A program made the translations under genes and the position numbers. This document shows positions 32,800 to 45,515 of a stretch of DNA of 64,000 nt, one piece after another; within the stretch, counting starts at the first letter, position 1; each line of letters starts with the position of its first letter. This DNA comes from Diplonema papillatum (lineage: Eukaryota > Euglenozoa > Diplonemea > Diplonemida > Diplonemidae), in NCBI GenBank assembly GCA_030068145.1, contig JAPJBO010000674.1, positions 62,001 through 126,000 on the forward strand. Direction: 5' to 3'. Below the pieces are notes generated by a model that saw only the letters and a list, made by a program, of their open reading frames with translations, made no database searches and was not told the DNA's origin.

Positions 32800-34310
32800 T
32801 TTTTCCCGACGACAACTAGTGTCAGACTAGCCTACCCGAAGGCAGTTGATTCCTTTAGGCAAGATTTCTCTACCGGCGGAAGTTGTTTGGGTTAACGTCT
32901 TTTTTTTTTTTTTTTTTTTTTTTTTGAGTGAAAGTTCGCTCGAGATTCCGGGATGCTGACGTCACCGGGTGTCCTTCGTCGAATGGGTTATTTTGTTGTA
33001 GGGCCAGTAGTATTAGTAGTTTTGAACTTGATGGATGCAGCAACAATCCGTGGCGATTAGACTGCGCATGGTAGTAATTGTCGAACTGCCGAGGCAGCCG
33101 GAGACGAGCGCAGGAGGGAGATCTTGCTTTGTTTTACTTTTTCTGCTCTCATGGATGGGGGACCCCGAGTTTTATAGATACTTCTTTTTGGGAGCCCAAG
33201 GAGAAAAGAGAGGAAGGCATTCGATAGGGAGGAATGCCTGTTCGGCACTCCCGTGGGGGGAGAAACTTTAGTTGTTGTGAGGGTGTGGGCACACGTGTGG
33301 GGTATCGCTACGCTTCCCTTGGCATATTTTTGTGCGCGCCAGCGGAACTCGCCTGCTTTGGTAAGTTTCATGGGGGTACGCTGCCGACTACAAAAATATG
33401 CTTTTTTTTTGTGCAGCAATGTATTGTCAACACGCAAAAAGAACGGGCTTACTGTGTGACTCGTTTGGTGACGCAACCGCTGCTTCATTGCGCTCCCGAC
33501 AACCCGGAGGTCCTCCTACGGTTGTCCGGCGCCGCCAAAGGCAGAACCGTCATTCAAACGAACGAGCACGTCTTTCTTCTTTGTGCTGTTGCTGTGTATG
33601 TGCGCAAGAGAACCCGTACACCGCGAGAGTAGGAGAAAGAAGAAAGGGGAACTAATTCAGAATTTCGTTGGCGCACTACACCCTGAACCCAAAATCCTGG
33701 ACGTGGTTTCAGGTGGCCAATCGGCAAATGATCACGATCAGAAGGTTCCTACTGACGGGCGGTTCAGTTTCCTCACACATTGCATGCGGCTAAAAAGAGA
33801 ATGGTGGAAGCGATCCTGAGAGCGAGGATCGGCTTCGTCTTCTTCTTTTTCTAGACCGTTTTAAGTTTAAAGCCGGTATTTTTGAGTCCCCCGTGTTGAC
33901 CGTTGAGGCGGGGTAGAGTATTGAAGGGCGGGTAAAAGCGGTTGCAGTGAACACTGCCGGGTTGGGTTTATTTTCCTCTCTTTTAAACGCGTATTCCGGC
34001 TTGCGAAGAGAATTCTTCGGCAAAAGAGGGGGATTCCTGTTACTGATCAAGAGGTCAGGTTTTTCAACCGGGGATTAGTGGAAGGGGGCGAGGGGTCTCC
34101 TGGTTCAAACAAACCCGGAAACTGTGCACGGTGTGGGGGCCGTGTTGTGGGTACTTTTGGCTGTGAATTTTCGACTGATTTGCAAACATGAAATGTTGGA
34201 GGAAATGAGAAGCTCGTCGCCGCAAACCGTGGCGTTTTCACTTGCGTCCTGAATCCAGCTTTACGTAAAAAAACGAGGCAATGCGTTCAAGGAAAACAAC
34301 TCTCTCTTCC
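32800..34310. other. Gene-poor region with repeats
   Basis: This contains a run of about 26 T residues (32900-32925). A stretch near 33330-33380 is an inverted match to 10395-10445 (GCCAGCGGAACTCGCCTGC region). A family E copy is at 33671-33799 and a family D remnant at 33878. No gene is recognised. Confidence 0.4.
33671..33799 (+). repeat. Family E repeat, copy 2
   Basis: It contains CCCAAAATCCTGGACGTGG, GATCACGATCAGAAGG and TTGCATGCGGCTAAAAAG. It is preceded by GCGAGAGTAGGAGAAAGAAG (33625), a string that also precedes the family F copy at 41403. Confidence 0.8.
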
Positions 34311-34712
<402 letters not shown>

Positions 34713-35499
34713 TAGTTTTGTATCAGCCGCGGTTGTGCGAGTGGCGAGCTCTTATTTCTGAATTTTGAATGGTAAAAATACAAGTCCATATAATGAATGG
34801 TGGTCTTCTCCGAAACACGCCGCCAGAGCTCTCTTTCAATGGCTTGCACGAAAGAACGGGGAGGTGTCGCTGCTCGCCGATCCCGACCAGGACATTCCAC
34901 CATTCCATTCTGTCAAAGAAAGAAATGTGAAAACGGGTTTTTGCCTAGAGGCTTTTCGTGTTATTCTGCAGATGCTTTGAGCTATCTTTTGTGTCTATGC
35001 TTTCAGTCGTCTTCTTAACCATGGTTAAGTGAGAATAAGAAAGTAGGACTTCGGCCTACCCGACGCCTTTCAAAGGTTCTATCGAATTCCTCGCGTATAT
35101 TTTCCTTTGGCAACGAAGGCATCGGGCTTGTTTTCTCTGGGTACGGCGGCATACCGCATGGCCCAAAGCTGCAGCGTCCTCTATCTTCTCTGACCGACGT
35201 GCCGAAGCTTCAGCGCCCTTCCCCGTCGGCCAGCTGCCTGTACTGGGCGGCAGGAGGAGGGAAACGGCGCGTCCTCTTCCTTCGGTTTACGGAACCCGGA
35301 GCTTAATTGTTTAAACCGTAGTTTTTTACGGGACCTGAGATTGTTCAAACCGCAGTAGAGTTGCTGAAGGATAAATTGAGAGATTGCAAAACTTTCTTGT
35401 GTTCGTTACTGCAGATCTGGGAAAGGGGGGGGGAGAGTGAAGAGGGGGTTTCGGTTTTTTCTTCTCTTCTTTCAAAGAAGTCCTTTCAATAAACGGAGG
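34713..35499. other. Unassigned stretch
   Basis: A dispersed repeat is at 34924-35030 (partner at 24185-24292, ends TTAACCATGGTTAAG). The rest shows no recognisable coding sequence. Confidence 0.35.
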
Positions 35500-36115
35500 G
35501 ACGGCCACCTTATTCCACTCCTTCTTTGACTGGATGTTTCGAATGCGCGTGGTCAGACTGCGTAAGGCTTCCTTTAGCATTGCCCGTTTGCAGCTTTTCT
35601 GCCGCCCTGCCAGGTTGGTCAGTCGGTTATTCAGGGCCGGTTGTCGTCCGTTGCTCAGTTCCCATCTTTTTTGCGCAGCTATGGATGTGTGTATCAACGG
35701 GAAAGGCTGGCTTTTTCAACGCTTGAATCGCAGTCACGGAAGCAGTTTTATGTCCCGCGCCAGGAAGCTGTTCAAGCTCTTCAATGGTTTGGGAGAGCTT
35801 TCCTCTATATTCCTCCACAAGGATCGCTGAGAGCCTTTTCATCGCCTTTGATTTTGCAGGAGCAAGACCACAAGGTCTGATAATCAATTGAGATTATCGA
35901 GGCGAGGTCATGCCAGATTAGTTAGCTATGTCACTAGAGCGGAGTGCTGCTCCGATTCAGAATGTGATTGACTCACTCGAGTGATTTGCGTTCTTGCCTT
36001 ATGAATACCAGTCTCTTTCATTTGAATCTGAGCAACAGAAAGAGTAGACATTTGCTCTGGCGGAGGGAGTTTGACGGGATCCGTTGCTCGATACCCGGGA
36101 TCTAGAATGAAGACC
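35500..36115 (-). pseudogene. Endonuclease III (Nth-type DNA glycosylase) relic
   Basis: Nth-family enzymes remove oxidised pyrimidines in base-excision repair. On the minus strand, 35887-35640 reads IRPCGLAPAKSKAM, then EELEQLPGAGHKTASV (helix-hairpin-helix with the catalytic Lys), then PAFPVDTHIHSCAKK (the catalytic Asp in VDTHI). Right after this the frame shifts: QKRWELSNGR is in another frame, at the run of six A residues near 35672-35677. An upstream piece, KLPPPEQMSTLSVAQIQ (about 36075-36020), fits the preceding part of the family, but no splice pair joins it in frame. The 4Fe-4S cysteine loop was not found. I read this as a decayed gene. A sequencing error in the A run could explain only one of the breaks. 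Confidence 0.55.
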
Positions 36116-36687
36116 TTGTTAGTGAACATGCTGCCGGTTCCCCTGCAGCAGCCATATTTCGACGTTTTGTTTCCTAGGTGCCACACGGTCAGTGTTCCCG
36201 CGTCCCCCAAGTTCTCACAATTTCTTAGTTAACGACGGAAGACTGGCTGAAAACAAATTCGATCCCGTGTCTGTCACAGCTTGGCACAAGCGAGATCAGC
36301 AGCTGCACAGTGCATTGAACCCCATTGTGGGTTGGGGTGTACGGCGCGACCAGGCTTCTCAGGAAGGCTAGCATACCGACATTGCTTGGGTTGGGGTGCT
36401 GAACCTTGTTGCCAACGATGAGTACAGCCCAACGGTAGCAAACAAAAGTGGCAGGGACGGAGCCAGTGGCTGAAGACGCCTTTTGCCTGACCACGCGCAG
36501 CAGCAAGTAAGTACCGATCACTAGAACAAACAGGAAAAGAGAAGCGAAAACGTGCCTTTTTCTACTCTACTGTTCTCTGCAGTATTTTGCATACTTACCA
36601 AGGAAAGAAAGAGAAAACCGTACACCGCGAGAGCAGGAAGAAGTTGAAGTATGGCTCAAGATAAAGTGGTGTCACCTGAGCGGGTAC

Positions 36688-36828
36688 TCTCAGGACCGCC
36701 CACGTGATAAAGTTATGCATTGGTAACTTAAGCATCGTTAAGCATTGGGAACTTTTAAGTACACGGACCACACGGATCAGCATGCACCGTTAAGCAGCGG
36801 CTGCCGGCTTATCCCGTGACACCTTTAC
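36688..36828 (+). repeat. Family F repeat with GGTGTCAC ends
   Basis: It starts GGTGTCACCTGAG and ends CCGTGACACC, giving terminal inverted repeats of 8 bp. Inside are CCGCCCACGTGATAAAG, GTTAAGCATTGGGAAC and GTTAAGCAGCGGCTGCC, shared with the copies at 39828-40030 and 41403-41545. It is probably a MITE family. Confidence 0.7.
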
Positions 36829-36920
36829 ATGTAGTTGGTTGCCATGAATAGACTACATTATAGAAAGAGTAGCCTTGGCACTCTTACTGGAAAGAAGAAA
36901 CGATTTCTAGATGTTTTCGT

Positions 36921-37041
36921 TGACCCCCTGCCGCATTATCCTGACTCAAATCCTGGACGTGATTGCGGCCGGCAACTGATCATGATCAGAGGGTCCCACT
37001 CGGGCGGTTCAGTTTTCCCACACCTTGCACGTGGCTAAAAA
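36921..37041 (+). repeat. Family E repeat, copy 3
   Basis: It contains CTCAAATCCTGGACGTGATTG, CTGATCATGATCAGAGGG and GCACGTGGCTAAAAAAAG. Confidence 0.8.
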
Positions 37042-39827
37042 AAGGGGGGGAGAAACGTCCCTCCTTGTTTGACTGGTCGCACGGCAAAAAAAAAATAAAA
37101 ACGAATATAGAGAGAGGTGGGGGCGAGAGGACGTTGTTGTGACAAAATGGGACCCTCGGCGCTGGCGATGTTACCACGGCGCACCGCCGCGGGGGGAGAG
37201 AAAAGAATGAGATGCCCCCCCTCCCCGCGTCGGTGAGGGTCGGTGCAGAGAAGACGGTTTGGGCGGCAAGAGGAAATCTCCAATTGCGCCAGATGGTTGG
37301 GGGGGGGGGGGGGATTGCAAGAACGTGCTTGGAATGGATATGTGCTCAACACCGCACTGGTCCCGTCTGCGCCGTGTTTCGGTCCTTCGACCTAAGGCGG
37401 ACTATCATCAGCGCGGAACCTGAGGGTCTGCAGACACAGGACAGCGGTGTGAGTCTGGTTTGTCAGGCGGCTGTTCGTAGCTCGTCACAGCCAGGACCAC
37501 CCGTGCTTCCAGAGCACAGGCGAATCAGTCACGGGGAGACCTACAAACGTGTCTGAGCAATCAGTTAAAAAACTCAGGACCCTCTCCCTGATTGTGACTG
37601 CGACTCGCTGGGCAGCACTGGCGTGGGTGTCTTCTTTTTACGGTGACAATCTGCGAAGTGGGCATGGGGTTGCCGCGTGCAGCACCAATGGTTGAAGTAC
37701 CAAAAGGAAAAGAGTGCGAGGAAGTAATCCTGCGAGCTGAGGGCAGAGTCGCGTTACGCGAAGTGCCCTACTGGAATGGGGGGATTGCAATGGGGCGTTC
37801 CGCTCCGCGCCTAAAGAAAGGCGATCGGCTTACGGTAGGGCTGCTGTCGTGTCAAAGACGCAGGAGGAAAGGAAAAGAGCTTGGAACGCGGGTGCGTCTA
37901 CACGGTACAACTCGGAGGCGATGCGTTTGCACTGCACCACCTCGGACCGATCGGCGAAGTGGTGGTGGTAGTTTGAACTTGATGTGAGGCGCAGCGTGAT
38001 ACTCATTAGCGGGCAAATGACTCCTCACTGACGCGACACGAGCCCGCGCATCAATCTGTGACGATAGACTGAACTGCACATTGGTGGTAGTTCTCTTTTT
38101 TAGCAGTGTAACATATGGTGGAATAGTGGCAAAGCAGGCGTGTGTTTACGCTGCACACCCGCCGCCACTGTGGTGAAGCGGTTAGTTGGGGTCGTGATGT
38201 AGCTGCGCAGACATGACGGTGGAGTGGTGCGGTCCTGAAGGGATTCAACTTTTCAGAAGGGATTGGCCTTTAGAGGTCTCGAAGCGAATCAACCTTTCAG
38301 AAGGGATCGATCCGGTACAGAAGACGGATGTGACGGTCTCCATTTGTTTCTGCGCGAACAAAATGGAAGAGCTCGGATCTGCTGTCCACCCGGTGCTCCT
38401 CCCTCCCACAGCCAGCTCGCCTTGCACGTGCGGCGCAGTGAGGGCTGCGGCCTCGGCAAGGCGGGCTATGCAACCGAACGTTTGCTTTGGCCGTTGTATA
38501 TGGGGGGTGGTGCACAGGGGGGGGGGGGCGGGGCAGGTGCCGTGCAGCGAAAGAAAGAGAGCGGGGGAAAGCGTGTTCGCCGTTGCGCGTGCGCGGCGGG
38601 GTCTGTGCTCTCGGGAGGCGCAGCACGTGGCCCGGCCACGTCTCTGCTTGCCTGGGGGGGTCGTGTCTACAACGTCGTGTCCTGTCTGCACCGTCTTCCG
38701 ATCCTTCAAGCCGCGGGTGAGTCTGGGGGGGGAAAGTCTTAGCTTCGTGTTTCGACAGAACACTGCCTATCACGCATGCTTGATGCTAGCACTCGGTCTC
38801 CTTCGAAGAAGATGGCTGAATGGAGGAGGGCATGTAGTCATAGGGCAGTCGTATCATCGTATCATAGTACTCTTGCGAGGGTGTCACGAGGACAAAGCCT
38901 TCGAAACAAGGGTCACCGCCAGCCGAGCTGCGGCGGGTCTGTCCATGTAGCCACAACCAGCTGAGCTGCGGCGGGCCTGACCATGTGGTCACAAAACAGT
39001 CGTATCATATCACTCTTGCGAGGGTGTCACGACCGTAAACGACGCAGCGCTGCTCTCTCCCTTTTCAGCTCTGAGGACACGCTGATAATGAGAATCACAG
39101 AAACCCATCGCTCTTTGCTTGCAGCGGATGGCAAGGGAGCAGGGTTCGAATCCGGAGAGAGGCCCGTAGTAACAGTTGCCTAGGAACGCTTGCGTTGCTT
39201 TGCCATTTTCAGGCACTGGGGCCCTGTGTGAGCAGTCGACAGACACGGCTGCTGTTGTGGCAGCTCTGACGGTTTAGAAGGCCGGGTATGTTACTGAAGA
39301 CCTTAGGGGCACGGGAGATGGGTGGAGATCGTGTTTGCTCGCGTTTTGTCTTTTTTTTCGTTTTTCCTCATCCTTCTCGCGCATCGCTGCTTAAATTAAG
39401 TTGCTCACGCGGCTTGTCTTTTTGGGCCACGTGGCTCGCCTGATGATTTTAGCAGGCGGCAATCACTTCTGCGTTTGCAGTCGGCTGCGCGCGAATCCAA
39501 TCGAAACAGAGCACGTTCGGACCACGGGAAGCCGGTAACACTCTGCATACGTAGCTCGCGTTTTGGTATTTATCAACGTCGCCGGTCACTGCGCCTGACG
39601 ATGAGTTCATCAGAGGGACAGACCCGATGGATCTGCGGCTGGAAAGACCTGCGGGCCGTGGAAGTGACTCTTTTTTCTCTTGCTTCGTATCATAGTTACG
39701 AAAGATTCTTCAAGGTATGTAAAATTGAGCGGGCGGAAAAAATCTTCTTCTTTTCACTTTCGAAAATAGAAAGACTTTTCTTTTGAAAAATATAGCCTAT
39801 TTTTTGGTGACTGCATAGATGTGAAAG
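37042..39827. other. Gene-poor region
   Basis: There is a run of 15 G residues at 37299-37313. At 37312-37490 lies another copy of the GATTGCAAGAACGTGCTTGG ... GTTTGTCAGGCGGCTGTTCG repeat. At 37655-37790 a repeat shares sequence with 47740-47895. The 245-codon plus frame at 38213-38950 has long frames opposite it and no domain, so it is not called. Around 38850-39040 short strings such as CTCTTGCGAGGGTGTCACGA are duplicated. Confidence 0.35.
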
Positions 39828-40030
39828 AAATGCGTAGTTTTGTTTAATCTTTTACTTGTTTGTTGTCGACAACTTTTTTTGTATTGAGGTGTCATCCGGA
39901 TGTAAATCCAAAGCCGCCCACGTCAAATTTTGTTAAGCATTGAGTTCTTTTAAGTACATGAACCACATGGATTAGCATGCACTACTTGTTAAGCAGCGGC
40001 TGCCAAAACTTGCCGTGACACCTATGATCA
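39828..40030 (+). repeat. Family F repeat, long copy
   Basis: The order of shared blocks is GCGTAGTTTTGTTTAATC, TTGTCGACAA, GAGGTGTCATCCGGATGTAA, AAGCCGCCCACGTCAAAT, GTTAAGCATTGAG and GTTAAGCAGCGGCTGCC, then CGTGACACC. The GGTGTCA/TGACACC ends bracket 39895-40022. Confidence 0.7.
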
Positions 40031-40167
40031 AAGTAAAGGAGGAAAGGAGAAAATGTTTCTAAAAAAGAAAAGGGGCAGGTTGTATTTTTCGACCCTCGTA
40101 GCTCGCTGGGTCATGAAAGCTCATGAAATGATAAATCGAGGTAAAAAAGTGAGCAGCAAAACTTACG

Positions 40168-40326
40168 CTATTTGTGCGCCGATGGTTTTAGGATGAACGA
40201 GCTGAATTTCATTGCGTCGAACGTGTTGATTTTGACGTTTAGCTTGTCACAGTTATCGTCAAAGTCAGCGTCTTCCTCGTGAACCATGTGGGGAAGCCCC
40301 GAAACACCAATAAATTCTTGGCGGCC
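40168..40326 (-). CDS. Putative terminal coding exon, product unknown
   Basis: The minus-strand frame reads GRQEFIGVSGLPHMVHEED then ADFDDNCDKLNVKINTFDAMK and ends KPSAHK before TAG. It is entered by an acceptor in GAGCCAACAG|GGC at phase 0. Composition and lack of low complexity look coding. No family is recognised. Upstream exons may lie at 40640-40990, where Glu/Asp/Lys-rich minus-strand segments occur in mixed frames, but I could not connect them. Confidence 0.4.
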   Translation of the reverse strand, partial: GRQEFIGVSGLPHMVHEEDADFDDNCDKLNVKINTFDAMKFSSFILKPSAHK

Positions 40327-40543
40327 CTGTTGGCTCAGTGAAAGCAGGCGACCTCGCAAGTTCGAATGGTGCTGTTCGGCATGTGTTGGGCCGCCTCTTT
40401 TGCAACGCTGAAAAAGCTGTCGCAGCGAAGGCAAATGTTCGTACTCCTCCCATTCCTCCGTCGAGACGGCTACTGGAAGCGCTTCGTTGCAATGGCGTCC
40501 GGTGCAGATATGCTGGGTACAGCTTGGCCGGTCCGCCTCGGAT

Positions 40544-40634
40544 TCCTCGCCTACCGCGTCGGTAGGCGAGGAGCCTGCGAAAGCTGGAACAGAGCCGGAT
40601 CACCTTTTCCTTGGTGATCCAGGCTCTGTTCCAG
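40544..40634. repeat. Two adjacent long hairpins
   Basis: The first has a perfect 13 bp stem (TCCTCGCCTACCG, 40544-40556, with 40560-40572) and a 3-base loop. The second has CTGGAACAGAGCC..GGATCACC (40584-40604) pairing with 40613-40634, 21 pairs with one bulged T, and an 8-base loop. Only 11 bases separate them. Confidence 0.95.
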
Positions 40635-41236
40635 TTTCTTCTTTTTCTTCGTTTCTGGAACTACGACAAAGCCACTGATCCTGTGCTGCTTGATTTCATG
40701 CCGAATCAAACGGTCACCAGCCTATCGGTCGTCCCAGGGTACTTGTCAGAAACCCAACCTCTCGCGCAACCTGCTCCAGAGCCTTCTTTCCCGCACGCTT
40801 CTTTCTTCCATGTCAGTACTTGTATTACGCCTGAGCGTTTTCAGACATGTCGGCGACAGGCTTGTCTTCGTCTTCTTTGTCACTTGGCACGTCGTAGGTC
40901 CGGGCTCGAAGTCGCTCTCTTCGTCCTTTTCTGCTTCTTCTACCTCACTTGCAGTGGACGTCTCTTAAGAAGAGTCGCATCTTGGTCTCTTTGGCATGCT
41001 TGTCTTTCATAATAAGCAAGGTGCCTGGCAGGTTTTGGTCTTCTGCAGATGCGTGGATACAGCGACTGGTTACAATGCCCTCGAACTGCGCGCGGTGTTC
41101 CTACCGTAGTCCGCGTGCACAAGCTTCGTCTAGAAAACAGACGGCAAATTTTACATAAAAAAAAGTTTTCTTTTTCCCCCGAAAAATTGTCCTCTTCTTC
41201 TGAAAGAGAAAAAAAGAACTATGTCGTATACATTGA

Positions 41237-41410
41237 AGATTGAAGGGCGACCTGCAAGATGTAAGGCGAGAGCTGGTGGCATGGAGGACATGCAACCTGA
41301 AGCGGGAAAGCAAAGTGCAGCGTAGTGTTGGTTCGGTCGTCGTGCAGGCCGAACACAAACGCAAAGCCCCGAAGCCGGAGAGCGCGAGAGTAGGAGAAAG
41401 AAGTGCGTAG
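41237..41410 (+). CDS. Possible small exon, product unknown
   Basis: The plus-strand frame between stops reads KGDLQDVRRELVAWRTCNLK then RESKVQRSVGSVVVQAEHKR and ends in VGERSA. Composition is coding-like (charged, helical). An AG sits just before GGCGAC, but no donor was identified, and the 3' end overlaps repeat sequence (GCGAGAGTAGGAGAAAGAAG). It may be a relic. Confidence 0.25.
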   Translation, partial: RLKGDLQDVRRELVAWRTCNLKRESKVQRSVGSVVVQAEHKRKAPKPESARVGERSA

Positions 41411-41545
41411 TTTTGTTTTATTATTTTACTTGTGAGTTGTCGACAACTTGTTTTGTGTTGAGGTGTCATTCAGATGTAAATCTAAAGCCGCCCACGTCAA
41501 ATTTTGTTAAGCAGCGGCTGCCAAAACTTGTCGTGACACCTAAGA
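41403..41545 (+). repeat. Family F repeat, short copy
   Basis: It reads GCGTAGTTTTGTTTTATT, TTGTCGACAA, GAGGTGTCATTCAGATGTAA, CCGCCCACGTCAAATTTTG and GTTAAGCAGCGGCTGCC, then CGTGACACC. Relative to the copy at 39828 it lacks the central GTTAAGCATTGAG ... GCACTACTT segment. It is followed within 40 bp by a family E copy. Confidence 0.7.
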
Positions 41546-41577
41546 TCAAAGTAAGTAGGAAAGAAGAAATCTGTAGG

Positions 41578-41687
41578 CCGCATCCTGAACCCAAATCCTG
41601 GACTTAAATCCTGGACGTGCAAATGATCATGATCAGAAGGTCCTACTCGGTTCAGTTTCCTCACAAATTGCGTGCGGCTAAAAACAA
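41578..41687 (+). repeat. Family E repeat, copy 4
   Basis: The copy carries an internal duplication of AAATCCTGGAC. It otherwise follows the family order to GTGCGGCTAAAAAC. Confidence 0.75.
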
Positions 41688-43589
<1,902 letters not shown>

Positions 43590-45515
43590 TCACACGCATT
43601 CAACAGAGACGTCCGAACGGGCTGTGGGGCTCATGGGAGGGGAGACGGTGTCGGATCGGTCGGAGAAGCTGTCTTTGCTGTCGCGCGGGGACGGGACGAA
43701 CGTCATGGTGTTCCGCCGGCTGGCCAGGTCGATGTGGTGGTTAATTTCGGCCCGCGACATCACCGGCCGCCAGCAGCTGGTGATCTTGCCGTTGCCGTAC
43801 AGGGTCGCGACGACGCTGGCGACCACGAGGGCGATAAACACCAAGATGCACCCGACCAGTTGCCAGTTGCTCCGCATGAAGCACGCCACCAGCGCCGCGA
43901 TCAGCAACCCGATGAGCGCAAGGATGAAGATCCACGGCAGGTGCGCAGTCTTCACGGGCACCTGGATCTCGCCGCCCGACGTCTTCAGCCGCGCCTCAGC
44001 CAACGCGTAGCACGTGAACGACAGCAACGACGCGGCAACAGCGAACTGCAGGAGGTTCAAATGGGTCTCGAGGGTGTAGAAGTAGATCGACAAACTGCAC
44101 GCCACGAACCACGTCACGAACACAATCCAGTGTCTCGACGTGAGTCGGTTCGGTGAATTCAGGAAGGCGGGCAGCCGGGAATCAGCGGAGAGCCGCGAGA
44201 GAAGGGCGGAGAGGTTCACGAAGCCGACGATAGCCGACATGCAGAAGATGAGGATCGCGTCGAACGCGACCCACTTCTGCAGCCACGACCCGAGCCCCGT
44301 CTTCGCGGCCATCGCGAACAGGATCGACCCGTCGCCGTTGGCCTCCGCCTCGATCTCGGGCAGGGTGAGCATGCACAGCGCGAGGCACGCGAGCACCACG
44401 TTCGTCACCGACGAAACCGCCCACACCACCGACATGCACCGCTTCGCGGCGCCCGCGCTGCCGTGCATCTCGACCAGGTCCGCCGCGTCGGTCGTCCCGA
44501 CGGATCCCAAAAACGCGGCATGGAACCCGAAGAAAAGAGCCGGAATCCACCGCGGCGCCGAGAACACCGACCGCCCCGCAGGTCCCGCCGGCGGGGGGGG
44601 AGGAAGGGCGGAGACGAGGTTCAGGGGGTGGTTTTCCGGTTCGAACCTACCCAGTAGGTTGTACTCCACAACGAGGCTGCCGTCGGGGGCCGAGATGCCT
44701 TTTACGACGGCGACAATGGACGCGACGACGAGGAACACGAGAACGACTATGTGGAACGTCGTGAGGAAGAAGGCGGCTCGGGTGTGGTACTTATGGCTCA
44801 GCAGCGCCACGAGCGACAGCACGGTCACCGTGATCAACACGGCGGGCAGCGGCGGCACGTCGACGATGTCCTCGAAAAAAAACCGGATGCTGTCGACCGC
44901 ATACCGCGCCGTCAGCACGAGCAGGGAGAAGTGGTAAAGCAGCGTGATGGAGCCCGTGAAAATCGCGGACCGCGGCGAACTCAGGAAGGACAGGATGTTG
45001 TACGACCCTCCGTTGGCGGGCACGGCGCAGATCATGCCGCCGATGATCGACTTCAAGCAGTACGTCGTGACGGACGACAGGACGAACGCGATCGGCGCGT
45101 AAATGCCCGCTTGGTCGATGCAAAATGAGACCGCGTAAAACGCAGACGCAGCGGAGGTCGCAGAGCAAAGTGCGGCAGCGTCCCACCGGTCAAGGCCCGT
45201 GGGATTATCGAAGTCCTTGCACGGCTCCAAACCGGACGGCAGCCGTGTGATCGAGTCAGAGCCTGAGTCCGACAGGTGATCGTCCTTAATAGACCTACCG
45301 TACGTGTCGCCTAAAAACCCCAGCGACACGAACGACCCCCCTTTCGACACCCTCCGGGCTGACATCGGATCCACTTCGCTCGGCCGCCGACTACCCATGT
45401 CCGCCATTCTCAACGGAATGACCGGAAGGGATGGCCGCCTAGGTGTGTCCATACCCTTCACGTTCACGTGCCACGCGTAGGTATCCGTCTTGGCTACTTT
45501 TCCCGCCCTTTGCAA
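43590..45515 (-). CDS. APC-superfamily amino-acid/polyamine transporter-like membrane protein, single exon
   Basis: The open frame is 641 codons from the ATG at 45515. ATGs at 45452 (MDTPRRP) and 45404 are alternative starts. A ~110-residue hydrophilic N-terminal tail rich in Ser/Arg is followed by about 12 hydrophobic segments from AALCSATSAASAFYAVSFC onward. The first ones carry an APC-like pattern (SSVTTYCLKSIIGGMICAVP, then PANGGSYNILS, which resembles the conserved Gly/Pro-rich motif). A cytosolic loop with a poly-Pro stretch (ALPPPPPAGPAGR) precedes FFGFHAAFLGSVGTTDAADL, which is acidic and typical of this fold. The C-tail of about 60 residues is Ser/Arg/Asp-rich and may be phosphorylated. 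It probably moves amino acids or related amines across the plasma membrane or an organelle membrane. The substrate cannot be read from the sequence. Confidence 0.8.
   Translation of the reverse strand: MQRAGKVAKTDTYAWHVNVKGMDTPRRPSLPVIPLRMADMGSRRPSEVDPMSARRVSKGGSFVSLGFLGDTYGRSIKDDHLSDSGSDSITRLPSGLEPCKDFDNPTGLDRWDAAALCSATSAASAFYAVSFCIDQAGIYAPIAFVLSSVTTYCLKSIIGGMICAVPANGGSYNILSFLSSPRSAIFTGSITLLYHFSLLVLTARYAVDSIRFFFEDIVDVPPLPAVLITVTVLSLVALLSHKYHTRAAFFLTTFHIVVLVFLVVASIVAVVKGISAPDGSLVVEYNLLGRFEPENHPLNLVSALPPPPPAGPAGRSVFSAPRWIPALFFGFHAAFLGSVGTTDAADLVEMHGSAGAAKRCMSVVWAVSSVTNVVLACLALCMLTLPEIEAEANGDGSILFAMAAKTGLGSWLQKWVAFDAILIFCMSAIVGFVNLSALLSRLSADSRLPAFLNSPNRLTSRHWIVFVTWFVACSLSIYFYTLETHLNLLQFAVAASLLSFTCYALAEARLKTSGGEIQVPVKTAHLPWIFILALIGLLIAALVACFMRSNWQLVGCILVFIALVVASVVATLYGNGKITSCWRPVMSRAEINHHIDLASRRNTMTFVPSPRDSKDSFSDRSDTVSPPMSPTARSDVSVECV

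Noticed and set aside
38213..38950. A 245-codon plus-strand gene
   Set aside because: Long frames exist on both strands over the same GC-rich DNA and it contains dispersed repeat segments (38685-38810).
39090..39160. A tRNA-like B box GGTTCGAATCC with a D-arm-like TTGC/GCAA
   Set aside because: There is no anticodon arm or acceptor stem and the T-arm does not pair properly. A single box match is not enough to call a gene.
40325..40375. A second tRNA-like A/B box pair (TGGCTCAGTG ... AGTTCGAAT)
   Set aside because: The spacing is too short and the A box overlaps a likely splice acceptor of a minus-strand coding exon.
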